Origin: Vibrio campbellii CAIM 519 = NBRC 15631 = ATCC 25920
Lineage (GTDB): Bacteria; Pseudomonadota; Gammaproteobacteria; Enterobacterales; Vibrionaceae
NCBI RefSeq assembly: GCF_002163755.1
Contig: NZ_CP015863.1
Location: 1,240,001-1,304,000 of the forward strand
Length of the DNA stretch: 64,000 nucleotides
Direction: 5' to 3'
Each line of letters starts with the position of its first letter. Position 1 is the stretch's first letter. The notes beneath the pieces were generated by a model, which worked only from the letters and a program-made list of their open reading frames with translations, did not search any database and had not been told where the DNA came from. A program made the translations under genes and the position numbers. Below, piece after piece: positions 8,760 through 16,841 of the stretch.

Positions 8760-8769
8760 AGGTTTTTAC

Positions 8770-10581
8770 ATGACGGATATGACAACCATGAACTCCATCA
8801 CCGGAGTTCTCAATACAACAGCCAATCGTGATTCTCAGATCGCATTCCAGCAGAGTTTGGTTAAGACCCTTTCTCCCATTCTAAGCGATGCCCATATCGA
8901 CCCGAATCAATTAGAGTCATTGATTCGCCAATTACCCATGGTCGTTGGGCGTACGGAACAAGAAAGCTTGGATCTTTATGCAGATTCATTGGGTACACTT
9001 TTAAAGAAGCAAGATGCCTTTACTGGGACTGCTGCCACTGAGACCACTGCGCATTGGATGCGGTCACTGCAAAACCAAGCGTTGAATGGTCAGATCGCAC
9101 CCAAAGAAGTGGAAACGGGCGTTAATACTACGCTCGCGCATCAATTCCAATCTTGGTTTAGTACACTGCTAAAAGATAGGGTCGACAGCTCGCTTCCGAC
9201 CGACTTTGTCGCTAATTTCCGCTTAGGGGGCCAGAGTAACCAAGCACTGCAGATTGAAGCTTTAGATACGAGCGCTCTTAAAGCAGCAACGGTGGAGATT
9301 AGCTCGTTTGTAAATGCATTGGCAGTGCAGATGAGTACAAGTGAGGTACGTGAGAGTGCTATTCCGTTCTTGCGAAATGCCGTTACTAATCTTGGTTCGG
9401 TCAACCTTAATGAGATTAAGAATTCAGACTACTTCTTAACAGAAGAAAGCTTTAGAGCTGCTGTTACCGCTCAACTTGTTGCCTCTTTCAATAGCATTGG
9501 GATCACCATCAGCACCGCTGATGCACAGGCCTTGGCGAACAAGATTGCTTGGATTCCAGGCATGTCTAAGCAGGAACTTACTGATGCGCTAAATAGCTTA
9601 GCGACACAAGTAAAAGGACAGTTTGAAAATGCTTACGGCGCAGGTGGTGTTACTCAACTGCAAACCATCCTTGATGCCGAGATCGCGAGAATAAAATCGG
9701 ATCCTAGTGCGATCACATTATCGAGTTTGTTCTCCAATATAGCCATTGCGCTTATCAACACTCAGATCGATGCGTTCTATAACGGCTTGCTTGATGTTCA
9801 GGTCACTCAAACAACACCGGAGCAACTTGAGCGGATTAAACAAAACACCGCACAAGATATCCGACTCCTTTTCGACAAAATAGTCGCAGGCCAAGACATC
9901 GGGACGGATTTCATTGCACGTCATCAAAAAATGATGGAGAACCTAGAAAAACTCAATGATCGCTTGGGCAAAATCACACCAGAGGAAATTAGCAGTAAAG
10001 AAGTGAATGCTGAGCACGCATTGACCGCTCGTGATCTACTGTCGGTGATTGAATCGAGTATCGGTGACCGCTTTGATGAACGCGTCTTGTTTGCTCTAAA
10101 CGAGCGCCGAGTCGACCGTCTTGAGAAGCGTAACATTCTGAAAGGTGAACTGGAAAACTTAACGATGGAGTTAAGAATTTTTGGTGCCATACAGTCGAAG
10201 ATACACTCAAAACAAAGTGCAAAAGAAAAATATGAACCAGGGAATACGAGTTTCCAAGCAAGTGACTTTGGCTACGACAGTGAAGCATCTTTTAAGGCCT
10301 CACCTGAGTATGCATATCTGACAAATAATAAGTTCGAAAACCACAAAGACTTTCTGACAAAGCAGGGCGTATCAGTAGCAGCAGATAGTTTTGAGGGCGA
10401 TCAATTGGCAAGTTTTTCTAATTCAGTAAGTGATCAGTCCAAGGTTAAAAACGATACAGTTCAACTAAAAACGACCGAGCTCAGTGATATCAGCTCTCAA
10501 TACAATGCAACCGTTGAGGCGATGAACAAATTTGTTCAGAAGTACCACAGTATTTTACAAGAAATCCTACGAGCCCTTTAA
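8770..10581 (+). CDS. vcrV: T3SS needle-tip protein VcrV
   Basis: 603-aa tip protein of the LcrV/PcrV family, which caps the needle and scaffolds the translocon. It is almost twice as long as LcrV (~326 aa) or PcrV (~294 aa), as known for vibrio VcrV; the extra length lies in the N-terminal half (~130-380). The C-terminal helix (ATVEAMNKFVQKYHSILQEI) corresponds to the long coiled-coil helix that docks on the needle. Flanked by its chaperone genes vcrG and vcrH. Confidence 0.93.
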   Translation: MTDMTTMNSITGVLNTTANRDSQIAFQQSLVKTLSPILSDAHIDPNQLESLIRQLPMVVGRTEQESLDLYADSLGTLLKKQDAFTGTAATETTAHWMRSLQNQALNGQIAPKEVETGVNTTLAHQFQSWFSTLLKDRVDSSLPTDFVANFRLGGQSNQALQIEALDTSALKAATVEISSFVNALAVQMSTSEVRESAIPFLRNAVTNLGSVNLNEIKNSDYFLTEESFRAAVTAQLVASFNSIGITISTADAQALANKIAWIPGMSKQELTDALNSLATQVKGQFENAYGAGGVTQLQTILDAEIARIKSDPSAITLSSLFSNIAIALINTQIDAFYNGLLDVQVTQTTPEQLERIKQNTAQDIRLLFDKIVAGQDIGTDFIARHQKMMENLEKLNDRLGKITPEEISSKEVNAEHALTARDLLSVIESSIGDRFDERVLFALNERRVDRLEKRNILKGELENLTMELRIFGAIQSKIHSKQSAKEKYEPGNTSFQASDFGYDSEASFKASPEYAYLTNNKFENHKDFLTKQGVSVAADSFEGDQLASFSNSVSDQSKVKNDTVQLKTTELSDISSQYNATVEAMNKFVQKYHSILQEILRAL

Positions 10582-10593
10582 GGATAAATAACC

Positions 10594-11085
10594 ATGACTA
10601 CACAAAACGCGCCAACTGACCTATCTCAAATGCGAGCAGAAGAACTCCTTTCATTTCTGGAAGAGGGAGGCACGCTAAAAATGCTGCACGATGTATCGGC
10701 AGATACCATTGAGCACATTTACGCGGTTGGGTACAACTTTTTCCAGTCAGGCAAAATAGAGCAGGCCGCAAAGGTATTTCAGCTGCTTAGCATGCTTGAT
10801 CACTATCAAGCGCGATTTTTCATTGGTTTGGGTGCGGCTCGTCAGGAACTAGGTGAGTACCTGCAGGCGCTTGATGCCTACAGCTACGCTGCGCTTATGG
10901 ACATTAATGATCCACGCCCACCTTTCCACTCTGCAGAATGTCATCTCAAACTTGAGCAACTGACGGAAGCAGAGAGTGGGTTTTACAGCGCGAAGGAGAT
11001 GTCTGCTGGTAAATCAGAGTATGCAGACTTGCATCAACGAGCAGGCATCATGTTAGAAGCGGTGAGAAACAAAAGGAGTAACTAG
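10594..11085 (+). CDS. vcrH: Translocator chaperone VcrH
   Basis: 163-aa class II chaperone of the LcrH/SycD/PcrH family, with three tandem TPR units between residues ~40 and 140 (YAVGYNFFQSGKIEQAAKVF; FFIGLGAARQELGEYLQALD; FHSAECHLKLEQLTEAESGF). It binds both translocators encoded just downstream and keeps them soluble. Preceded by AAGGA; 3 bp before vopB. Confidence 0.94.
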   Translation: MTTQNAPTDLSQMRAEELLSFLEEGGTLKMLHDVSADTIEHIYAVGYNFFQSGKIEQAAKVFQLLSMLDHYQARFFIGLGAARQELGEYLQALDAYSYAALMDINDPRPPFHSAECHLKLEQLTEAESGFYSAKEMSAGKSEYADLHQRAGIMLEAVRNKRSN

Positions 11086-11088
11086 AAT

Positions 11089-12288
11089 ATGAGTTCTATT
11101 GCACTTGACCGCATTCAGAATCAGGTATTTACGCTTGATTCTGACGAAACTACGTTAAACAAGGTTGGCAAGACCGCTGCTCACGCATCGCCGTCAGTAA
11201 CCTTTGAAAACGTACAAGGTAAAGGTGCTGAAGCATTGAACACCGGTAAGGTAAAAGTTCAGCTTGATGCACCGAATGCCGCTGTCAGCGATAAGGTGAA
11301 TGACCTGACGTTGAAGGCCATTGCACAGCTACAAAAAATTGTAGACTCGATAGCTGGTGGCTTACATGCTGTTGCTGACAGCACTGGATCACTAGCCGTG
11401 AGAATAATCGCAGGCTCAGTGGACGACTTCGAGATTGAGCTGGCTGCTATCGCAGACAAAATTAAGAGTGCTCAAAACAAGCTTAAAATGCAGGAAGTCA
11501 AAGTAGCTCAAGAAAAACATAAACTTGAGATGGCAGAAAACCAGGAGAAGATCAAAGAATCTGAGGCCGCGGCGAAAGAAGCACAAAAGTCGGGCTTAGC
11601 TTCTAAGATTTTCGGCTGGGTCAGCGCTGTAGCCTCTATTGTTGTTGGCTCAATTATGGTCGCAACTGGGATCGGTGCTGTTGCTGGCGCGTTAATGATC
11701 GCGGGCGGTGTATTGGGTGCTGTCAACATGACTTTGCAAGAGCCCGCTGTACAGGAGGCGATGAAAGAGGCCGGAATTAATGTCGATGTGCTGAGTAAAG
11801 TCGTCATGGCGTTTGAGATTGCGACTGCTGTCATCGGTGCTGTTGTCACATTTGGTGGCACTGCCGCGGCGGGGGTTGCCAAGTTGGCTGCTAAGAGTGC
11901 AAGTCAAATTGCACAGAAAGTCACTGATATCGCCACAAAAGCATCCACCAGTATCACAAAGTTTGCTGATTGGGGGTCGAAAGCGGCAACGACAACTGCA
12001 AAAGCGATCCGTTTTGGTGCTGAGGGTGCCGACATCACTGTCAATGTCGGTAAAGCTGCCACGGATAGTGTTCACGGGACAAACAACGCGCGTTTGACCA
12101 ACATTCAGGCGGACATTACAGAGTTAAGGGCTGAGATGACACTGAGCCAAGCGGTGCTTGACAAACTGAAACAAGAAATTTCCAAGTTGATGGAAGGTTT
12201 CCAAGAACTAATGAACGTCATCATGCAAATGGTCCTAGCTAAAGGCGAAACAATGAAAACGCTGACGAACCGCCCTACAAATGTTTAA
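11089..12288 (+). CDS. vopB: T3SS translocator VopB
   Basis: 399-aa major hydrophobic translocator of the YopB/PopB family (SctE). An amphipathic coiled-coil region (~120-165) precedes two hydrophobic hairpin segments (~167-215, KIFGWVSAVASIVVGSIMV; ~228-265, VVMAFEIATAVIGAVVTFGG) that insert in the host membrane. The C-terminal helix is coiled coil. It forms the pore with VopD, and its chaperone VcrH is encoded 3 bp upstream. AAAAGGAG precedes the ATG. Confidence 0.94.
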   Translation: MSSIALDRIQNQVFTLDSDETTLNKVGKTAAHASPSVTFENVQGKGAEALNTGKVKVQLDAPNAAVSDKVNDLTLKAIAQLQKIVDSIAGGLHAVADSTGSLAVRIIAGSVDDFEIELAAIADKIKSAQNKLKMQEVKVAQEKHKLEMAENQEKIKESEAAAKEAQKSGLASKIFGWVSAVASIVVGSIMVATGIGAVAGALMIAGGVLGAVNMTLQEPAVQEAMKEAGINVDVLSKVVMAFEIATAVIGAVVTFGGTAAAGVAKLAAKSASQIAQKVTDIATKASTSITKFADWGSKAATTTAKAIRFGAEGADITVNVGKAATDSVHGTNNARLTNIQADITELRAEMTLSQAVLDKLKQEISKLMEGFQELMNVIMQMVLAKGETMKTLTNRPTNV

Positions 12289-12297
12289 GGAATAATT

Positions 12298-13302
12298 ATG
12301 ATAGAAAATATTAGTAATACTGGACACGCAGCTCTTCATGGTTTGGGCGAACTTAACAGAACCAGTCATACTGAGAAAACCCCTGAAACCAAAGTCGAAG
12401 CAGCTGCAATCCGCGCTAGTGCTGAAAGCAACGTGGCGAATGCGAAACACTACCAATTGGATGGCCCAAAAGCGCCAGCTATTGGAGACCAAGCTATCGC
12501 GGTAGCAAAATTGATGGATGAGTTGGCCTCAACAACAAACCTGTTAATGCAAATAACAGAAAACGCGTTGGCAGGCAAAGACGTAGCTAAGTCCTCGTCA
12601 GAGGCTATTTCTCAGTCACTGTCCCTTATCGCTTTGCTGTATGAAGTATCCAAATTAACCCGTGACCAGCAAGTACAGCAACGTGAAATTGCGGTCGAGG
12701 CAAATGTAGCTAGTATCAAGAGCCAAGCTGAAGAATTAAATAGTGCGGCAAAGGCTATGCTCGCAATGGCTATCGTATCAGGTGTTCTTGCAGGAGCAAC
12801 AGCAATCGTTGGTGCGATTGGTTCTTATAGAACAGGTCGAGAACTTAGTTCTGAAGTCGCTCATAACAAGGTTTTGCAGACTCAAAAAGCAGGCTTTGAG
12901 CAAGCTGAAGAGCTAATGGCTAGTGGTAATATGTCGACGAAATATCAGGATCAAGTGAGAAAAGCATATGCAGCCGCTAAAGAAAATATCTCTGATACGT
13001 CGATCTCTTTAACCAGTACTGGACGTAAATTTGAAAAGATGGCGGGGTCCAATCAAGCGAGAAACGCTGTACTTCAAGCTCTAGGTCAAATGGGGAACTC
13101 AGCAGCAAGCGTAGAGCAAACGGAAGCTCAAGCTCGAAGCAAAGAGGATGAAGTATTAGCAGCTCGTGCCCAATCAGATAAACAAAGGGCAGACGAATAC
13201 ATTGGTTTCCAAGAGGGCTTGTTAAAAGAGCTACGTGAGCTTTTCCGCTCTATCGCTGATAGTCAAACTCAAGCGTGGCGTGCGTCCGCTCCGACTGTGT
13301 AG
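12298..13302 (+). CDS. vopD: T3SS translocator VopD
   Basis: 334-aa minor translocator of the YopD/PopD family (SctB). One strongly hydrophobic segment (AMLAMAIVSGVLAGATAIVGAIG, ~155-180) is flanked by long Ala/Glu/Gln-rich helices that predict coiled coil. Last gene of the vcrGVH-vopBD operon; a strong terminator follows 17 bp after the stop. Confidence 0.93.
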   Translation: MIENISNTGHAALHGLGELNRTSHTEKTPETKVEAAAIRASAESNVANAKHYQLDGPKAPAIGDQAIAVAKLMDELASTTNLLMQITENALAGKDVAKSSSEAISQSLSLIALLYEVSKLTRDQQVQQREIAVEANVASIKSQAEELNSAAKAMLAMAIVSGVLAGATAIVGAIGSYRTGRELSSEVAHNKVLQTQKAGFEQAEELMASGNMSTKYQDQVRKAYAAAKENISDTSISLTSTGRKFEKMAGSNQARNAVLQALGQMGNSAASVEQTEAQARSKEDEVLAARAQSDKQRADEYIGFQEGLLKELRELFRSIADSQTQAWRASAPTV

Positions 13303-13319
13303 ATTTGCAATTAATCATC

Positions 13320-13349
13320 AAGGCGCTGGGAATACAGCGCCTTTTTTAT
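13320..13349 (+). terminator. Rho-independent terminator after vopD
   Basis: Stem AAGGCGCTG / CAGCGCCTT with loop ggaata, followed by a T run (13344-13348). It closes the translocator operon. Confidence 0.9.
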
Positions 13350-13365
13350 GGAAAGAAGAAATAAA

Positions 13366-13737
13366 TTACACGCGCTCAACCAAGCCAAATTTCTTGAAAA
13401 AATCGGATAGGTCGAGTGTCGCTAGATCTTTAAATTCACCAGCGTCATAGAAGCGACCTTTACACGTAGGACAGCTTTCAAACCAGATATGAGGCTGTTT
13501 TGGATCGACCAATCGAAGCAGTTGATTGTTTGGGCATACAGGGCAATCGATACGATCAATCGCATTGAAGGCTTTTCCGATTTCTTCGTCACCTGAATCA
13601 ATCACATCAGCTAACGGCTTCATCGCTTCCACTTCGTAGGCATCGATCCATAAGCCTTTACATTCAGTGCAGCGTTCAACATCGCCTAGCGGAGTTTGCA
13701 GTTGTTCAAAGTCAGAATTGCATTTTGGGCATTGCAT
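13366..13737 (-). CDS. Zinc-ribbon (TFIIB-type) small protein
   Basis: 123-aa cytoplasmic protein with two four-cysteine zinc ribbons: CPKC...CTEC at the N-terminus (residues 3-29) and CPVC...CPTC in the second half, each followed by a W/F and D/E segment (KGLWIDAYEVE; KGRFYDAGEFK). This is the zf-TFIIB (double) family, of unknown function. An upstream extension is open, but the chosen ATG has GGAAAA before it and starts at the first ribbon (MQCPKC). Convergent with vopD; no functional link is evident. Confidence 0.8.
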   Translation of the reverse strand: MQCPKCNSDFEQLQTPLGDVERCTECKGLWIDAYEVEAMKPLADVIDSGDEEIGKAFNAIDRIDCPVCPNNQLLRLVDPKQPHIWFESCPTCKGRFYDAGEFKDLATLDLSDFFKKFGLVERV

Positions 13738-13854
13738 TTTGTTTTTCCTTTTTATTTTCTGAAGAGAAGTGAGCCGAGTACTCCCAGCTCTCTTTGACGA
13801 CAAATCAAAATACGACATCTCTCGTGCCATACGTTTTGAATCTTTTTTAGTTGT

Positions 13855-14652
13855 TTAGATTGTTTTTTTAGCAATGACGAGTCCATGATTGCTTGAGCCT
13901 AATAAGCTACTTTGTCGGCATGTATTTAAGTGGTATTCCAACCATGTTTGATATTGCGAAAGCGTAAAGCTATTAATGCCTTCTGAGATATAGCGACCAA
14001 ACCCATCGGTAGCGGCATGGTCGAGTATGTTGAAAGTGTGCGAGCGCAACAAATGTTCAATTTCTTCAGGAGAGGCAAAGTAGCCAACTCTGAAAAAACG
14101 ATCTGCCTCAGAGGCTGTGACTGTGCCATTTGTATAAAGCTCAGATAAAATCGATGGAGTTACGAGGTGAGGAAACTTTTGTGCGAATAGTCCAGCGACG
14201 AAAAATCTAGAAATATAGGCTACCGCTAAGATTCCATTTGGTTTTAGGATGCGCTTTGCTTCACTTATTGCTTGATCGCGTTCACTCTTGGTTTTCAAAT
14301 GATACAGAGGACCAAGTATTACGCAAATATCTTGTGAACCGGATTCAATGAAAGGGACATGACAAGCACTGCCTAGATGGATATCTATGGTTAAGTCTTT
14401 TCTTTCTGCATTCTTTTTCAAGATCTCGACTTGGTCTGGAACCAGTTCTACCGAGGTCACGCTACAACCCATCTTTGCAAAGCTAAGAGAATAGCGACCT
14501 GTTGCTGCTCCAAGTTCACAGACATCGGCACCTGACTTTAAATAGGGGGCGAGTAGGTGCATTGTGGTATCAAACTCTATCTTCGTAATATTCTGACGGG
14601 TAAGTCGAGAGTTTTCATCTGCTCCAGTATATTGAGCAATCAGTTCATCCAT
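13855..14652 (-). CDS. Class I SAM-dependent methyltransferase
   Basis: 265-aa cytosolic methyltransferase. Motif I is VCELGAATGRYSLSFA (~42-57), the acidic end of beta2 is SVELVPDQ, motif II is DICVILGPLYHL and then EAKRILKPNGILAVAYI. The substrate is not evident; the Methyltransf_11/25 fold covers small-molecule enzymes such as ubiquinone or biotin-pathway types. It stands alone between the zinc-ribbon gene and the divergent nitrilase gene. Confidence 0.8.
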   Translation of the reverse strand: MDELIAQYTGADENSRLTRQNITKIEFDTTMHLLAPYLKSGADVCELGAATGRYSLSFAKMGCSVTSVELVPDQVEILKKNAERKDLTIDIHLGSACHVPFIESGSQDICVILGPLYHLKTKSERDQAISEAKRILKPNGILAVAYISRFFVAGLFAQKFPHLVTPSILSELYTNGTVTASEADRFFRVGYFASPEEIEHLLRSHTFNILDHAATDGFGRYISEGINSFTLSQYQTWLEYHLNTCRQSSLLGSSNHGLVIAKKTI

Positions 14653-14884
14653 AAATATTAAGTCCTTAACAAGATATCAACTTGTTTTCGAATTCGCTCG
14701 AGAACAGTTCCATCTTTGCCGTATGTCACGCTTTTGAGTAAATTAATTTGTTTAGCAACTTGTTGCTTATTTTAGTGTGTTAAAAGGTATTAAAAAGTTA
14801 TTTGAATTGAAAGGGTTGGCACGTCTAAGTGAGACGATAACCGCACAATCCTATAAATGTGAAAGGTCAAGGAGGTGGCTAAGA

Positions 14885-15637
14885 GTGAAGATTGGTGTAG
14901 TTCAGATGAGGATGGGTTGGACGGTCCGAGAAAATCTAAAAACAATCGTGTCTCATGTTGAGAATATGAGGGCGTTAGATGCTCTGGTTTTCCCTGAACT
15001 GAGCTTTAGCGGCTTCCACCGCAACATCAAACAGGAATCGGAACCACAAACTATTTGTCACGCGATTCAGGCGCTATGCAAGCTTGCTTTCGATTACAAG
15101 ACCACGCTTTTTATTGGTGCTCCGTTAACGGAAGGCGAGCGTATATTTAACAGCTACCTATGTATCGATGTTAATGGTGACGTCGTGGCGCAACGGAATA
15201 AAGTAGGGCTAACGGAAAGTGAGACCAAGTTCTTTGGAAGAGGCGAAAGACGTGAACTGCTTAACTTGGCGCAATTATCAATAACGAGTGTCATTTGTCG
15301 AGAGGTTGATGACATCGAATGGTTTTTATCTGAGGTACAAGAACAAGCCAGTTTGATCCTTTGGCCTAGTTACATTGGTAAAAAATCACAAGAGCAGCAA
15401 ACGCAGGGCTACTACGAGCGAGCATCTCTTATTGCAAAAGAAGCGGGCGCCTTCGTCGTGCAATGCAATTGGCCTCATGCCTTGAATGACCCATATTCAA
15501 GAGGAATGGGAGGGAGTCAAATTTATGATGATTCCGGCCAATGTATATACACAATGCCCTATGATAAAGAGTCAGTCTGTATCTTGGATTTGAACAAAGG
15601 AACGGCAGGCACTGACGAACTGACGCCATGCAATTAG
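14885..15637 (+). CDS. Nitrilase-superfamily carbon-nitrogen hydrolase
   Basis: 250-aa member of the CN-hydrolase (omega-amidase/nitrilase) family. The Glu-Lys-Cys triad is visible: E38 in FPELSFSGF, K106 in QRNKVGLTESE, C138 in SVICREVDD. The reading frame is open from 14777, but a GTG at 14885 has a near-perfect AAGGAGGT 8 nt upstream and makes the protein start VKIGVVQM, where the family starts; the upstream 36 codons are therefore rejected. Substrate unknown. Divergent from the methyltransferase. Confidence 0.82.
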   Translation: MKIGVVQMRMGWTVRENLKTIVSHVENMRALDALVFPELSFSGFHRNIKQESEPQTICHAIQALCKLAFDYKTTLFIGAPLTEGERIFNSYLCIDVNGDVVAQRNKVGLTESETKFFGRGERRELLNLAQLSITSVICREVDDIEWFLSEVQEQASLILWPSYIGKKSQEQQTQGYYERASLIAKEAGAFVVQCNWPHALNDPYSRGMGGSQIYDDSGQCIYTMPYDKESVCILDLNKGTAGTDELTPCN

Positions 15638-15671
15638 GCTTATTCAACTTTGAGAAAGCTTATTAAGAAGA

Positions 15672-15699
15672 AAAAGCCAGAGTTTTCACACTGGCTTTT
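15672..15699. terminator. Bidirectional terminator between nitrilase and Rhs genes
   Basis: Inverted repeat AAAAGCCAG / CTGGCTTTT with a 10-nt loop, A- and T-rich on both flanks, between two convergent genes. Confidence 0.8.
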
Positions 15700-15710
15700 C
15701 ATATCGTACG

Positions 15711-16841
15711 TTACGACAAAGGTAATTGACGAATCATTCTTTGCACGTCATTCCCGTATTTGACGCGTTGGCGAGTTTCCTCCAGAGAATACAACTGGGT
15801 CTTTCTTGCTTCAGGGTTTGCACTTCTTCCTTCCGTCACCATACTCTCTGCTGATGACTTCCCGCTATCTAATCTTCCCGGAATGGTTTTTACCACTGAC
15901 CAACCAAGACTGCCGATAGAACGAGCGGTCATGATGCCTTGGTAGATGGTGTAGCCATGAGCCCCAACTTTTACTTGACCAAGAAGAACCTTAGTAAAGC
16001 CGCCGTGAATCGGGGGCGGCGTATAAGTCATGGTTTTGCCGCCTTGTACCATTTTTGTTGCAATAACTTGACCTTCTGAACTACCGATTCTCATTGCAGG
16101 GTTCGCTTTTCGAGCCCATTCAAGGTTGTACTCGCCGGATGGGCGAATCTTATTCCATAGTCGAGAACCAAGCCCTGGCTGAGTTAGATCATCGAATGCT
16201 CCACCAGCCCTTATCCAACGAATATTTTGAACTGATTTGAAAGCCGAATAGCCGCCACTGACCACGCCAATAATGTCAAATGGAATGGTGGCGATATCCA
16301 GCTTACGTGAGATGTCGCCGTCATCAATGATGCCTGACGCAAGCTGGAGCGCACCACTGGTCATGCCTGCAATGCCGCCGATGATACCAGCAGCAAGAAC
16401 CAAGCTTGAGCCTCCGGTTGGGGCCGCAAGCGCAATCCCGACAATCCCCGCAATGATACCGAACGCACCAAACAAGATTTTACTGATGTTCAAGTGGCCA
16501 CTTGGGTCAGTAAAGTTAATTGGGTCGTTGTGACAGTATACGTAAGCGTTGTGCACGCCCTCGCTAAATGGCGCCAGACTGTCTGGAGCGTTAAAGCGCA
16601 TCAACTTCGGCTGATAGACACGATAACCTTGACCTAGGTGATAACCCTCAAGTACTGGATCCAACCATTCGCCGTTAAAGCCCAAGTGCGAAGAGGAGAC
16701 AGTCATCGATTGTGCCATTGCAAGACGTACAGACGTTGGCAGTAATGAAATGCCACCAGCCACTGCACTGGTTTGGCCGATTTTAATCAGAAACTCACGT
16801 CGATTAAGCGGAGTAATGAATACAGAATCTTTATTGCTCAT
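15711..16841 (-). CDS. Tat-signal Rhs-core protein (detached C-terminal part of Rhs)
   Basis: 376-aa protein. Residues 1-45 are a twin-arginine signal: LNRREFLIK (RR at 14-15), a hydrophobic stretch, and AMA before QS. Residues 53-116 are the Rhs-associated core (LGFNGEWLDP, YHLGQGYRVYQPKLMRF, ending NDPINFTDPSGH). A Gly/Ala-rich hydrophobic region (~119-170) and a ~200-residue tail without recognised toxin motif follow. The ATG at 16841 has GGGAAA upstream and lies 11 nt inside the end of the preceding Rhs gene, so translation is coupled. Ordinary Rhs proteins carry this core in cis. The export prediction is from the motif only. Confidence 0.85.
   Translation of the reverse strand: MSNKDSVFITPLNRREFLIKIGQTSAVAGGISLLPTSVRLAMAQSMTVSSSHLGFNGEWLDPVLEGYHLGQGYRVYQPKLMRFNAPDSLAPFSEGVHNAYVYCHNDPINFTDPSGHLNISKILFGAFGIIAGIVGIALAAPTGGSSLVLAAGIIGGIAGMTSGALQLASGIIDDGDISRKLDIATIPFDIIGVVSGGYSAFKSVQNIRWIRAGGAFDDLTQPGLGSRLWNKIRPSGEYNLEWARKANPAMRIGSSEGQVIATKMVQGGKTMTYTPPPIHGGFTKVLLGQVKVGAHGYTIYQGIMTARSIGSLGWSVVKTIPGRLDSGKSSAESMVTEGRSANPEARKTQLYSLEETRQRVKYGNDVQRMIRQLPLS

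Noticed and set aside
14777..14884. N-terminal 36-codon extension of the nitrilase-like protein
   Set aside because: The GTG at 14885 has AAGGAGGT at ideal spacing and gives the family start; the extension has no ribosome site.
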